Translations under genes and position numbers: made by a program | Part shown: positions 34,804 through 43,132 of the stretch, piece by piece | Layout: each line of letters starts with the position of its first letter | Position numbering within the stretch: position 1 is the first letter of the stretch | The notes under the pieces: generated by a model | The model's input: only the letters and a program-made list of their open reading frames with translations | Told to the model about the DNA's origin: nothing | Databases searched by the model: none | Origin: Planctomycetaceae bacterium | GTDB taxonomy: Bacteria > Planctomycetota > Planctomycetia > Pirellulales > Pirellulaceae | DNA length: 43,675 nucleotides | Assembly: GCA_024642205.1 (NCBI GenBank) | Contig: JAHEBQ010000055.1 | Coordinates: 1 to 43,675 of the forward strand | Reading direction: 5' to 3'

Positions 34804-36246
34804 TCAATCTTTTGGTTCACTCGATGCGACCTCAAGTTTCTTGGCCAAATCCTCTCGTCCCTGTTGCTTCAGGATTTGGCCCAGTTCTTTTAACCGATTC
34901 AGGTTTTCGTATTGGCCATCCACAACGATGGCTTTGCAATTGTGCTGGATTTCTTGCAAAACACGTTCATCCAACTCGACTGAACCATTTTTCACCTGAT
35001 GAATCGCAAGCGAGAGCGCTGTAGCAAAGTAGTCATGATGATCTGCCCATTCTGTTTGCTTCGATTTGTTAAGAATGTCTTCCCAAATTTCGGCCGCTTC
35101 GGCATGTTGACCGCCGGAAGAGAGAATTCGTCCGTGTTCGCATCTTGCCTTCAGAGTGGACGGAGCGGTTTCCCCTAAGATATCGGCCTTGGCATTGTGC
35201 ACTTCATCGAGCATTTGCACTGCTTTGGGCACGTCTCCCTGAAGGCCAATTGTTATGGCTAAGCCTTGCCTAGTTTCAAGAGTATCAAGATGTTGCTCGC
35301 CAAACTTTTCTCTTTGCTTGGCGTATACATCTCGAAATGCCTTTTCCGCTTGGTCAAGTTTCCCGAGCTCTCTTTTTGCGCTCGCAGACACGTACAAAGC
35401 ATGGAGAGCAATTGGATGTGATTCGTCGTTAGATTGAAATAAATCAAGCGTAACTTTCGAAATCGTTTCGCTTTCTTCGTGCGCCCCGAGTTCGTAAAGC
35501 ATCTCAGCAAGTAGCACTCGCATTTGAAGCGTCGGTAGGCTATGATCGCCCCAAACCGTTGCACCTAATTGCAACACTTTTCGAGCTTGAGCCACACCTT
35601 CCAAAAGCTGGCCGGTATATCCAAGCGAGGCTGCGTAGTTCGCTTGCGCGATCAAAGTGGTCGGATCATGTTCACCCAGCGCATCACGGGACCTATTTAG
35701 CAATTCTTTCTGAAGTTCACGAGATTTCCGATAACGCCCTTGCGAGTTGAAGATAGCCGAAAGTAATCCCATACAGGTCAGCGTGAATCTATGGGTATCT
35801 GATTGAACTTGTTCTCGAGCCTTCAAGACCTCTACTGCAATCTTCTCGGCCTCGTCAAATTGTCCGATTTTAAGCAAGGCAGAACCAAGATTCTGCTTGC
35901 TATTCAATGTAAAAGGATGATTTGGACCATGCAATTGAGTCCGCAGTTCTGCCAGCCTGCGATGCAATTCCGTTGCCAATTCGTAATTTCCAGCTGCTTG
36001 CTGTGCGATAGCAAGTTTGTTGATCGCCTCTAGGGTCTGTGGATCACTCTCGGCTCGAAAGTCCGACAATACCGAAACGACTTCTTGGCAAACCTAAACT
36101 GCTTCTTCAAAACGTCCTTGCTTCCGAAAGCTCTCGGCAAGTCGTTGTTTTGCCTGGATCGAGATCGGATGGGCTCTGCCAATTGCGTTTTCAAATTTAG
36201 GAATGACTTCGAGTAACCGCAGGTTCTTCGTCGTTTTAACTGTTTT
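34804..36246 (-). pseudogene. TPR tail of a dead Ser/Thr kinase
   Basis: The minus frame, open from 36246 and ending at 34804, holds about nine kinesin-light-chain-type TPR units (LHRRLAELRTQLHGPNHPFT, LNSKQNLGSALLKIGQFDEA, LAEMLYELGAHEESETISKV). An in-frame TAG at 36094-36096 splits it where EEAV-stop-VCQEVVSVL is expected to read as one TPR helix (Q to stop). Upstream, IGRAHPISIQAKQRLAESFR and KQGRFEEAV are clearly TPR as well, but the frame is lost above about 36246, so no kinase domain remains. Such tails belong to planctomycete kinases with C-terminal TPRs like the gene at 1-663. A shorter product starting at the ATG at 36069 (421 aa) cannot be excluded. Confidence 0.7.
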
Positions 36247-36421
36247 TCATTTCTCCCACTCGCAGAGGGCGCCTTTCCATTTTTCACAGGCAATTCGATT
36301 AGAACAGCTCATTCGCGACGGGGTCGTTTTCGGCTACAGAAATGATTGATATCGGTTCCGATGTCGGGTTGACGGTTTCTGAATCCCACGTTGCCCCTTA
36401 CTCGTTTGGCGGGGAGATTAA

Positions 36422-37180
36422 ATGTGTGGATATCGAATCCTTGACGGTCACCTGCGATATCAAATTTTGCTCGACATGGGGGTTGAGAGTGTCCCGTGTC
36501 TGATCGGCAACGAGCGCGAGGCATTTCGGGCTCCTGAGCTTTTTGCCGCCGCAAACGAGCTATTTGGTACCTGGGAAACGGCGTTGCGCTACGCGGGCGT
36601 TCGCCACTACGAACGCCGAGTGATTGAGGATTTGACCCCGGACGCGGTCCTCAGGAAATTGAGGCACCTTTGCAATAACGGCTACGCTCTGGGCTCCAGG
36701 CACAATCAGAAGCGGGATCCCCAGCTATTTGACGCGACGCGCAAACACTTTGGCACGTGGCGCAAAAGTCTCACTGCGGCGGGTATTGATATCAATCGGC
36801 TTTATCGCGGGACACGAGGCCGCAAGCCCGCCGAAGTCGTAGAAGCGATCAAGCGAAGAAACAATCAGGGGCTGCCAATGAACCGCTGCCTTGTGATGTT
36901 GGAAGACAACGACCTATGCATGATCGGGATGCGTTTGTTCGGTAGTTGGGGTCGGGCACTTGAGGCGGCTGGAATTACTTTGCCGGCAACCAAACCGAAA
37001 TGGAGCCAGGAATCAATCGTTCGTGCAATCCAAATTCGCTACGCGAAGGGTGGATCGCTCAATCACAAAGCGGTCCGCAAATCCGAGCGGAGGCTTTACA
37101 ACGCAGCCCGAAGTCATTTCGGTAGCTGGCAAGCGGCACGGACGGCAGCTGGGTTTGAGAAGCAGAATTCCGACGATTGA
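36422..37180 (+). CDS. ParB-like scrap fused to four homing-endonuclease-associated repeats
   Basis: 252 residues from the ATG at 36422, preceded by GGGGAG at 8-base spacing and an in-frame TAA. Residues 3-30 (GYRILDGHLRYQILLDMGV, ESVPCLIGN) match the end of the ParB/RepB N-terminal domain. Then four repeats of about 60 residues each centre on an FG[ST]W motif at 48-51, 110-113, 173-176 and 233-236 (LFDATRKHFGTWRKSLTAAG, LYNAARSHFGSWQAARTAAG), the pattern of the homing-endonuclease-associated repeat (HNH_repeat-like). No nuclease catalytic motif is seen. It is probably a DNA-binding protein. The next HTH frame (37177-37419) overlaps its stop and a recombinase fragment follows, so it is part of a mobile cluster. 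The family assignment is by eye. Confidence 0.75.
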   Translation: MCGYRILDGHLRYQILLDMGVESVPCLIGNEREAFRAPELFAAANELFGTWETALRYAGVRHYERRVIEDLTPDAVLRKLRHLCNNGYALGSRHNQKRDPQLFDATRKHFGTWRKSLTAAGIDINRLYRGTRGRKPAEVVEAIKRRNNQGLPMNRCLVMLEDNDLCMIGMRLFGSWGRALEAAGITLPATKPKWSQESIVRAIQIRYAKGGSLNHKAVRKSERRLYNAARSHFGSWQAARTAAGFEKQNSDD

Positions 37181-37419
37181 AAATCGAATTTCCAATACTC
37201 GCAGGACGCGGGTTTTGTAGCAGATTGACAGTCGATGAACTCGCATCCGCAATGAAGATTGACGTGACCAACGTGCGGCGGATGCTCCGCCTCAATTCGT
37301 TGGCTCCCGATATCGTCGAAGCGATTCTGAATGGCCGAGCGCCGGAGGGCTTGAGCTTGCGGCAACTCCATCGTGGGATTCCGGTGTCGTGGCGCAAGCA
37401 GCGCGAGTTTTGGGGATGA
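37177..37419 (+). CDS. HTH protein of the recombinase-associated type, copy 3
   Basis: 80 residues if begun at a TTG overlapping the stop of the upstream gene (GATTGA); no ATG is nearby. It keeps the second half of the HTH core (LTVDELASAMKIDVTNVRRM, LNSLAPDIVEAILNGRA) and the ending GLSLRQLHRGIPVSWRKQREFWG, nearly identical to copy 2 over the last about 50 coding bases and the first few after the stop (ATGAAAAAACCC). The ALARAWQWQ segment is missing, so it is a 5'-truncated copy. The recombinase fragment follows 97 bp downstream. Translation is doubtful; it may be only a remnant. Confidence 0.55.
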   Translation: MKIEFPILAGRGFCSRLTVDELASAMKIDVTNVRRMLRLNSLAPDIVEAILNGRAPEGLSLRQLHRGIPVSWRKQREFWG

Positions 37420-37515
37420 AAAAACCCTGACCGAAAATCCACGATTAATTTGAAACGCAAGCTCGAAATTTTTCGATCCAAGTGCTGATTTCAGTTTTTT
37501 GACTCCACCGGACCG

Positions 37516-37863
37516 ATGCGTCATTTGATCACATTGGCCGAGGACTTTCCGGAACGCGGCATTGGATTCCGATCCCCGAGCAAAGGTGCGATTGATACGA
37601 CCAGCGCTTCGGGTGAGTTGATGTTCACCATTTTTTCGGCATTGGCCCAATTTGAACGGCGATTGATCCAGAAACGCACCAAAGCGGGATTGGATGCCGC
37701 CCGCGCCCGTGGCCGAATGGGAGGCCGTCCGAAAACGAGTCCCCAAGACGCCAAGGTCAGACTGGCGAAAACTCTGTTGGCGGACAATTCCCTTGAGGTG
37801 GACGATATTTGCGAAACGCTGAAAATCTCGCGGTCCACGCTGTTTCGGTACGCGAACCTGTAA
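37516..37863 (+). pseudogene. Serine recombinase (resolvase family), C-terminal part
   Basis: 115 residues from the ATG at 37516. It begins within the resolvase catalytic domain: RHLITLAEDFPERGIGFRS, DTTSASGELMFTIFSALAQF and ERRLIQKRTKAGLDAARARG, followed by GRMGGRPKTSPQDAKVRLAK and the C-terminal HTH LEVDDICETLKISRSTLFRYANL. The N-terminal third, including the nucleophilic Ser in the YxRVS segment, is missing and was not found in the upstream sequence. It cannot catalyse recombination. It was probably a Tn3-type resolvase/invertase. Its stop region is duplicated in decayed form near 2284. Confidence 0.85.
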
Positions 37864-37946
37864 AACCGGCGGCCAGTCTCGAAATCCGGTCGATTTCTAA
37901 ATAGCGAACGAAACGTATGAGTATCCGCCACCTCTTTCGGTCGAAC

Positions 37947-40900
37947 TTAGCCGATGGCAAGTTGGAATTCCTCAAGTATCTCGTCGAATTTTCCGAACAG
38001 CATGTCCGTCAGTTTGAGATCTGCCCAAGCCGATGTGGCCGTGCTTTTGACGGGCTGATCGTACATTTCAACTGACGCTTGATGATTGCCTGCCCGGAAA
38101 TTGGCGTCGTTAAAGAAATGGTTATTTGACTGCAATCCCAACGGCAAGCGATTGCTTTTTTCCGATTCCATTTGAAACCTAATCAACGATTCAGTGGAAC
38201 TTGCGTTTTGTTCCGCGAACATCGGCTGCCGTGGCGTCCATTGGGAAAATGCATAGTCAAGTTGCAACGGAGTTGTGTGATCGCCCCTCACTTTCGAAAT
38301 CAGCCGCGTGTTGACATCCAATGTCGCCCCCATCACGCCAGCGTGTTCGTGATCATGGCCGTTCAAATGCCCCAATTCGTGAGCCAAAACCGTCAACAAG
38401 TCGTATTGATCTCCAATCCCGGTCGGAGTTGTAATCTCGGAACTTTCCCAAGGTGTCGCATCGACAAACCAACCCATCCCGGCTCCGTCAGCGTCGATGG
38501 TGATCGTGTTACCACGTGTCAAACCCAGCAAGTTGCCGGGCAAGTCCGCAACCCGCAGTTCATATTTGTCAACGTGGACTTGATCTTGAGACATCCAGAC
38601 CGACTCCGCCCAGCCCGCCATCATGGAAGCGCTGACCAGGTCAAGTCGCTCGGTGTTTGAACTGTCGCCGAGCATCGCACCACGAAGCGCCCCGCTGTTC
38701 GCTATGAGTTTGACATTATCGACATTGGCGTCTTCGGCGGACTTGTTGACCTTCGAGCGATAACGAAACTGGAAATCAGAGTTCATATATTGGGGATCGA
38801 CAGTGAGAGTTTCGCTGTGCCAGGTGTTTTCCGAATCGACGTTCCCGGATAGTCGAGTGATTTCGATCCAATTGCTTCCATCCCAGAAGTCGAGTGCGAG
38901 GTATTCACCCCCATCGAAACCGTTTTCGATCAACCAGTCAAAGGACAATTCCGCGCCACCGTAGGTACTCAGATCGATCGGGTTGGCCACCGTCAAAGTC
39001 GCATCGTTGGCGTTTCCGTCGACTTCAGCCGAATAATTGCCATCGGTCGCCCTCTGCGTGCTGGTGAACCAGTCGTTTTGATTGTCCTCAACCCACAATC
39101 CGTTCCATTGGCCGTTTTCAAAACTGTCCGAAAAGACCACCTGGGGAGTAATCGTCGAGTCTTCGACAGTGATCGTAAAGCTCTGGGTGTCAAGCAGTCC
39201 GACAGCGTCTGCAGCGCGAACGGTCACGTTGTGATCACCGATCTGTCCTGTGGTAGGCTGCCACTGGATCAGACCGGTCGACGAATCCACAATCATCCCT
39301 GAGGGTGCGGTGTCCAGTGAATATGTCAGCGTGTCCCCGATGTCCGGATCGTTCGCATCGACATCATACGTATACAGCTCGCCATCGGTAGCTTCGGTCG
39401 CGGGCGAGGAATTGATCGTTGGCGCGTCGTTAACATTTGCTACGTCGATAACGAACGACTGTGTGTCGAACAGTCCGCCTGCGTCCTGGGCTCTCACGGA
39501 TACAGAAGATTCGCCCACATCATCGTTGGTCGGTGTCCACTGGATCACGCCAGTGGCGGGATTGATCGTCATCCCGGCGGGTGCGTCATCCAGCCAAAAC
39601 GTGATCGTGTCGCCAGCATTGGGATCCGTGGCGTTGACATCGTAGGTGTACAGCGAATCTTCGGTCGCCACGGTCAGGGGCGAGGATGTGATCCAGGGTG
39701 CTTCATTGGGCGGTCCACTCAGGCTGGTACCCACCACGACGACGTTGTCTACGTAGGCGTCTTCATTACCGCGATCCGAAGTGGCGCGAAAGCGGAATTG
39801 GAATGGGCCATTGAGGTATTGCGAATCGAGCTGTACGGTTTCGCTGAGCCAGGCGTCTTCGTGGTCCTGGTTGCCATCAAGCGACAGGACTTCGCTCCAA
39901 GTTGAGCCATTCCAAAAATCGAGCTTGAGGTATTCACCCGCGTCAAAGCCGCGTTCGATCTGCCAATCGAAGCGCAATTCTGCGGCGGAGTAGGAGGAGA
40001 GATAAACGGGGTCAGCCAGCGTAAGCAAAGCGTCGTTTCCAACACCGCCGAACTCGGCTGAGTACATCCCCTCGGTGGCTCCCTGAGTACTGGTGAACCA
40101 TTGACTTTCGCCAGTCCACAGCCCGTTCCATTGGCCATTTTCAAAACTGTCGGCGAATTCGACGTTTGGATTGACGCGCACCAATCGGGTATCCATATAC
40201 GAAAACGCGATTTGGCCGATCGCAACGGGACGGTTAGCTGAACTGACGGCCAGGCCCCTGATGACACCGGACCCCAGCTCAACGACTCCGAATCCATCAT
40301 CGATCACCCCGTTCTCAGTTACTCGAATCATATATTCTTCGATCGTTCCCGTGGCGTCGGTGCTGGCAGTAACTACAATCTGCCCGTTTTGATCGATCGC
40401 GGCTTCGACTTCACTATCAGCAGCATCATCGCCTGAGGAGAGGTTGAAGCGGAAAACCCCTCCAACGCCAAAACTGTCAACCAGATTTCCGCCGTTGTCA
40501 GCCTTGACGACGATAATCTCTTTATCCAAACCATCGGCAGATACGACAGATTGACCAACGAAATACGCGTTGTCACTTGAGTCAAGAACGACATTCCAAA
40601 AATTGTTGTTCCCGTTGATACTCGTGTCTACAGTAGCCACCCCAGCTGCTGCATACGAGGTGTCGAGCGTTCCATCAGGATGAAACCGGGCAAAATATCC
40701 GACACCCTCGGTTGAACCAGTCAAAACGATCTTACCGTCCGATTGCTCCGCCATGCTCCACGCGTTGTTGCGCTGGCCTTGGTAATCGAACTGCGCATAG
40801 CCGTCGATTCCAAATGAGGAATCGAGCGTCAAGTCGCTATTGAGCCTGGTCAGCAGGACGTCGGGCTCGCCATTGGTCACCAAGGAATCAAACAAAATAT

Positions 40901-41444
40901 AAGTCTTACTACTGGAGTGCGCGAGCACATCGGTAATGTTGCGGGGGGTAGCCATTGGATCGGGCGGCACGGTGTACGTCGTGTCGATCGTGCCATCGAC
41001 GTTGAAGCGGGCGACATGGAAGCCTGAAATGGCGACGATTTTGCCGTCGCTTTGGATGTCCAAAGCCGTGCCGAACTCGCGATCGCCAAAATCGGCCACG
41101 TTAACGCCAGATCCGTTAAAGCTGGTATCGATCGATCCATCCTCGTTGTAGCGTGCCACCATCAAGTCCTGGTCTGATTGCAGTGGCCCTTTGGAGATCA
41201 TCCCAGTGACGACGATCTTGCCATCTGTTTGAACCTCCAAATCCCAGGCTCGATCGGTTCCTCCCCCCTGATCGAGGATCGCAGACCAATCGGTGGCCAG
41301 ATCAAAATCGATGGTGGGCGAAAAACCGGCAGCAAGCATTTGTCTTTGTTCAAGAGATTCGTACGTTAATACAATCTTTCGATGACCGGCATCTCCAGAT
41401 CGTTTTGGCCATCGCTCGCGAGTGAATCGTTTTCTCCAACTCAT
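37947..41444 (-). CDS. Giant secreted LEPR-type protein with delta-60, Ig-like and metzincin domains
   Basis: 1165 residues if begun at the ATG at 41444 (MSWRKRFTRE). The frame is open to 41615 but the extension is not needed. A LEPR-type planctomycete export motif, LEQRQMLAAG, sits at residues 31-40. Residues 60-450 hold delta-60-type beta-propeller repeats (DGSIDTSFNGSG, LDSSFGIDGYAQF, LDTSYAAAGVATV). Then come a jelly-roll unit (SFENGQWNGLW), two He_PIG-like Ig domains (NEAPWITSSPLTVATEDSLY; NDAPTINSSPATEATDGELY), a second jelly-roll unit and a C-terminal protease domain with HELGHLNGHDH at 1022-1032, a perfect metzincin HExxHxxGxxH, with a Met (GVMGATLD) shortly after. It is probably an extracellular zinc protease or adhesin; the cleavage target is unknown. 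Confidence 0.9.
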   Translation of the reverse strand: MSWRKRFTRERWPKRSGDAGHRKIVLTYESLEQRQMLAAGFSPTIDFDLATDWSAILDQGGGTDRAWDLEVQTDGKIVVTGMISKGPLQSDQDLMVARYNEDGSIDTSFNGSGVNVADFGDREFGTALDIQSDGKIVAISGFHVARFNVDGTIDTTYTVPPDPMATPRNITDVLAHSSSKTYILFDSLVTNGEPDVLLTRLNSDLTLDSSFGIDGYAQFDYQGQRNNAWSMAEQSDGKIVLTGSTEGVGYFARFHPDGTLDTSYAAAGVATVDTSINGNNNFWNVVLDSSDNAYFVGQSVVSADGLDKEIIVVKADNGGNLVDSFGVGGVFRFNLSSGDDAADSEVEAAIDQNGQIVVTASTDATGTIEEYMIRVTENGVIDDGFGVVELGSGVIRGLAVSSANRPVAIGQIAFSYMDTRLVRVNPNVEFADSFENGQWNGLWTGESQWFTSTQGATEGMYSAEFGGVGNDALLTLADPVYLSSYSAAELRFDWQIERGFDAGEYLKLDFWNGSTWSEVLSLDGNQDHEDAWLSETVQLDSQYLNGPFQFRFRATSDRGNEDAYVDNVVVVGTSLSGPPNEAPWITSSPLTVATEDSLYTYDVNATDPNAGDTITFWLDDAPAGMTINPATGVIQWTPTNDDVGESSVSVRAQDAGGLFDTQSFVIDVANVNDAPTINSSPATEATDGELYTYDVDANDPDIGDTLTYSLDTAPSGMIVDSSTGLIQWQPTTGQIGDHNVTVRAADAVGLLDTQSFTITVEDSTITPQVVFSDSFENGQWNGLWVEDNQNDWFTSTQRATDGNYSAEVDGNANDATLTVANPIDLSTYGGAELSFDWLIENGFDGGEYLALDFWDGSNWIEITRLSGNVDSENTWHSETLTVDPQYMNSDFQFRYRSKVNKSAEDANVDNVKLIANSGALRGAMLGDSSNTERLDLVSASMMAGWAESVWMSQDQVHVDKYELRVADLPGNLLGLTRGNTITIDADGAGMGWFVDATPWESSEITTPTGIGDQYDLLTVLAHELGHLNGHDHEHAGVMGATLDVNTRLISKVRGDHTTPLQLDYAFSQWTPRQPMFAEQNASSTESLIRFQMESEKSNRLPLGLQSNNHFFNDANFRAGNHQASVEMYDQPVKSTATSAWADLKLTDMLFGKFDEILEEFQLAIG

Positions 41445-41527
41445 GATTAGTCCTACTTCTGTAAATGGTTCCGATGATTCGTCGTTTAGTGATGGTTCAG
41501 TGGTCGCCGAGCATGCGAACGAGGAAA

Positions 41528-42694
41528 TCAACACGCTCGCTGAGCGAACCAAGGGGCACATCGCCGAATGGGACGGAGGGCGATCAAGTAAAACGCCGCA
41601 ATGGCCAGTAACCAATGGGTCGAAGGCTCCGGGACACTATTTGTAATAATCCATGCCTCCGTATCACCATTTGGGTTGATACCCCGCCCCGCAATCTTGC
41701 GACCGTCCGGTGTAATCGCACGAGCAAACTGCAGTTGCCAGCCTTCCAAATTAGCTACGCCTTGGTCGATCAAGAGTTGTTGTATACTTCGCATTCCGTT
41801 GGTCGCATCCCAGATGAATGCTTCTTCCCCGACTGTCGATCGACCAACGCCAACCACCACCGATCCGTCTGCAGAAACTCCGTTTGCTCTGCTGTTCCTT
41901 TCACCTCCTTCCAGGTCACCTAAGCCGACCATTCCAGTGGCTTCCGTCCAACGATAGGCTTCCTGACCCTGCGGCGTATATCCGGAACCGACAATGACTG
42001 AACCGTCTGCAGATACCGAGAACGCGTCACTTAAATAGCTGCCGCCGTCGAGGTCACCCAAACCAACCATTCCTGTGGCTTCCGTCCAGTACATTGCTTC
42101 TTGACCAGACGCTGAATTTCCGAACCCCACGAGCGTTGTGCCGTTTGGTGTAATTGCGTTGACCTGGCTGGAAAAAATACCACCGCCCAAGTCTCCTAAG
42201 CCGGACATTCCAGTTGCTTGGCTCCACAGAAAGGCCTCCCGCCCATTCCCCGAATGGCCGAACCCGGCCATCAAGGAACCATCGGCAGTCATACCCCGGA
42301 CACGACTTTGAAAGTTTCCTCCCGCCAAGTCACCTATTCCCACCATGCCGGTCGACTGTGTCCAGTACATAGCCTCCTCGCCGGAACTGGTCGTACCGTG
42401 CCCAGCAACGGTCAAACCGTTTGCCGATATGGCAAAAGCTCGACTGGATACGACACTGCCCGGTAGGTCACCCAAGCCAACCAGCCCACTCGAAGAAGTC
42501 CACAAAGTCGCTTCCCGCCCGATGGTTGAATTACTGAAACCGGCAACGGCTCCATTAGCCGAAATCGCCCGGGCCTCACTAAATATTGCCCCCCCGGGAA
42601 GGTCACCCAGCGGGGTAAACGTCCATTGAGCATGCGCCTGGGCCGCAATCGATAGACATGCCGAAATGGCCAGGTTGAGTATCTTTGGTTTCAT
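41528..42694 (-). CDS. HAF-repeat PEP-CTERM protein
   Basis: 388 residues from the ATG at 42694 (MKPKILNLAISACLSIAAQA, signal peptide); an ATG at 42709 is possible and the frame is open to 42868. Six tandem HAF units of about 46 residues follow, each containing a [GS]x[GA]xxGxGDLxGG core and a later xxADGxxxxGxG (TGMVGIGDLAGGNFQSRV, TGMSGLGDLGGGIFSSQV, TGMVGLGDLDGGSYLSDA). The C-terminus has VPEPS, a hydrophobic helix and RPIRR, a PEP-CTERM signal. This gives the complete form of the protein truncated at 855-1202 and, without PEP-CTERM, at 33447-34661. It lies downstream of no obvious operon partner; the giant metzincin gene begins 84 bp after it. Confidence 0.88.
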   Translation of the reverse strand: MKPKILNLAISACLSIAAQAHAQWTFTPLGDLPGGAIFSEARAISANGAVAGFSNSTIGREATLWTSSSGLVGLGDLPGSVVSSRAFAISANGLTVAGHGTTSSGEEAMYWTQSTGMVGIGDLAGGNFQSRVRGMTADGSLMAGFGHSGNGREAFLWSQATGMSGLGDLGGGIFSSQVNAITPNGTTLVGFGNSASGQEAMYWTEATGMVGLGDLDGGSYLSDAFSVSADGSVIVGSGYTPQGQEAYRWTEATGMVGLGDLEGGERNSRANGVSADGSVVVGVGRSTVGEEAFIWDATNGMRSIQQLLIDQGVANLEGWQLQFARAITPDGRKIAGRGINPNGDTEAWIITNSVPEPSTHWLLAIAAFYLIALRPIRRCAPWFAQRAC

Positions 42695-43132
42695 CTCAAT
42701 GTTAACCATAGCTTTCACGGTTGCGTGTTTTTTCCGAAGCGAGCTGAAGTAAGCACCATAAATCCGCTGACCTGAGGGACGGCGCCGTTGGAAAAGTCGC
42801 CAATCAAGACATTCAAAGCACTTCATTACAAACCCTTCCGACTGGACATTGGATGGGAGAAGACCCAAGCTCAGCTGGCGTCGTCACTTTTGCGGTCCAA
42901 TGATCAATGCGAAAAATGGAATGACTTTGTGCAACCCATTTTCGAGAAATCGCAGAAAAAGTTGTGCCGCAAATTTTGACAGTCTTGAAAATCTGCCTTC
43001 CCGAGTCGATTGAACTCGTCCGCGCGACAACAGCTCACTCATCATTCCACGACTGAACGGACCAATCGGGCATCATGTCTTGGATAATCTTTGTCATACG
43101 GACTAAACGAAATCCCGTATGACAATTGGTCG

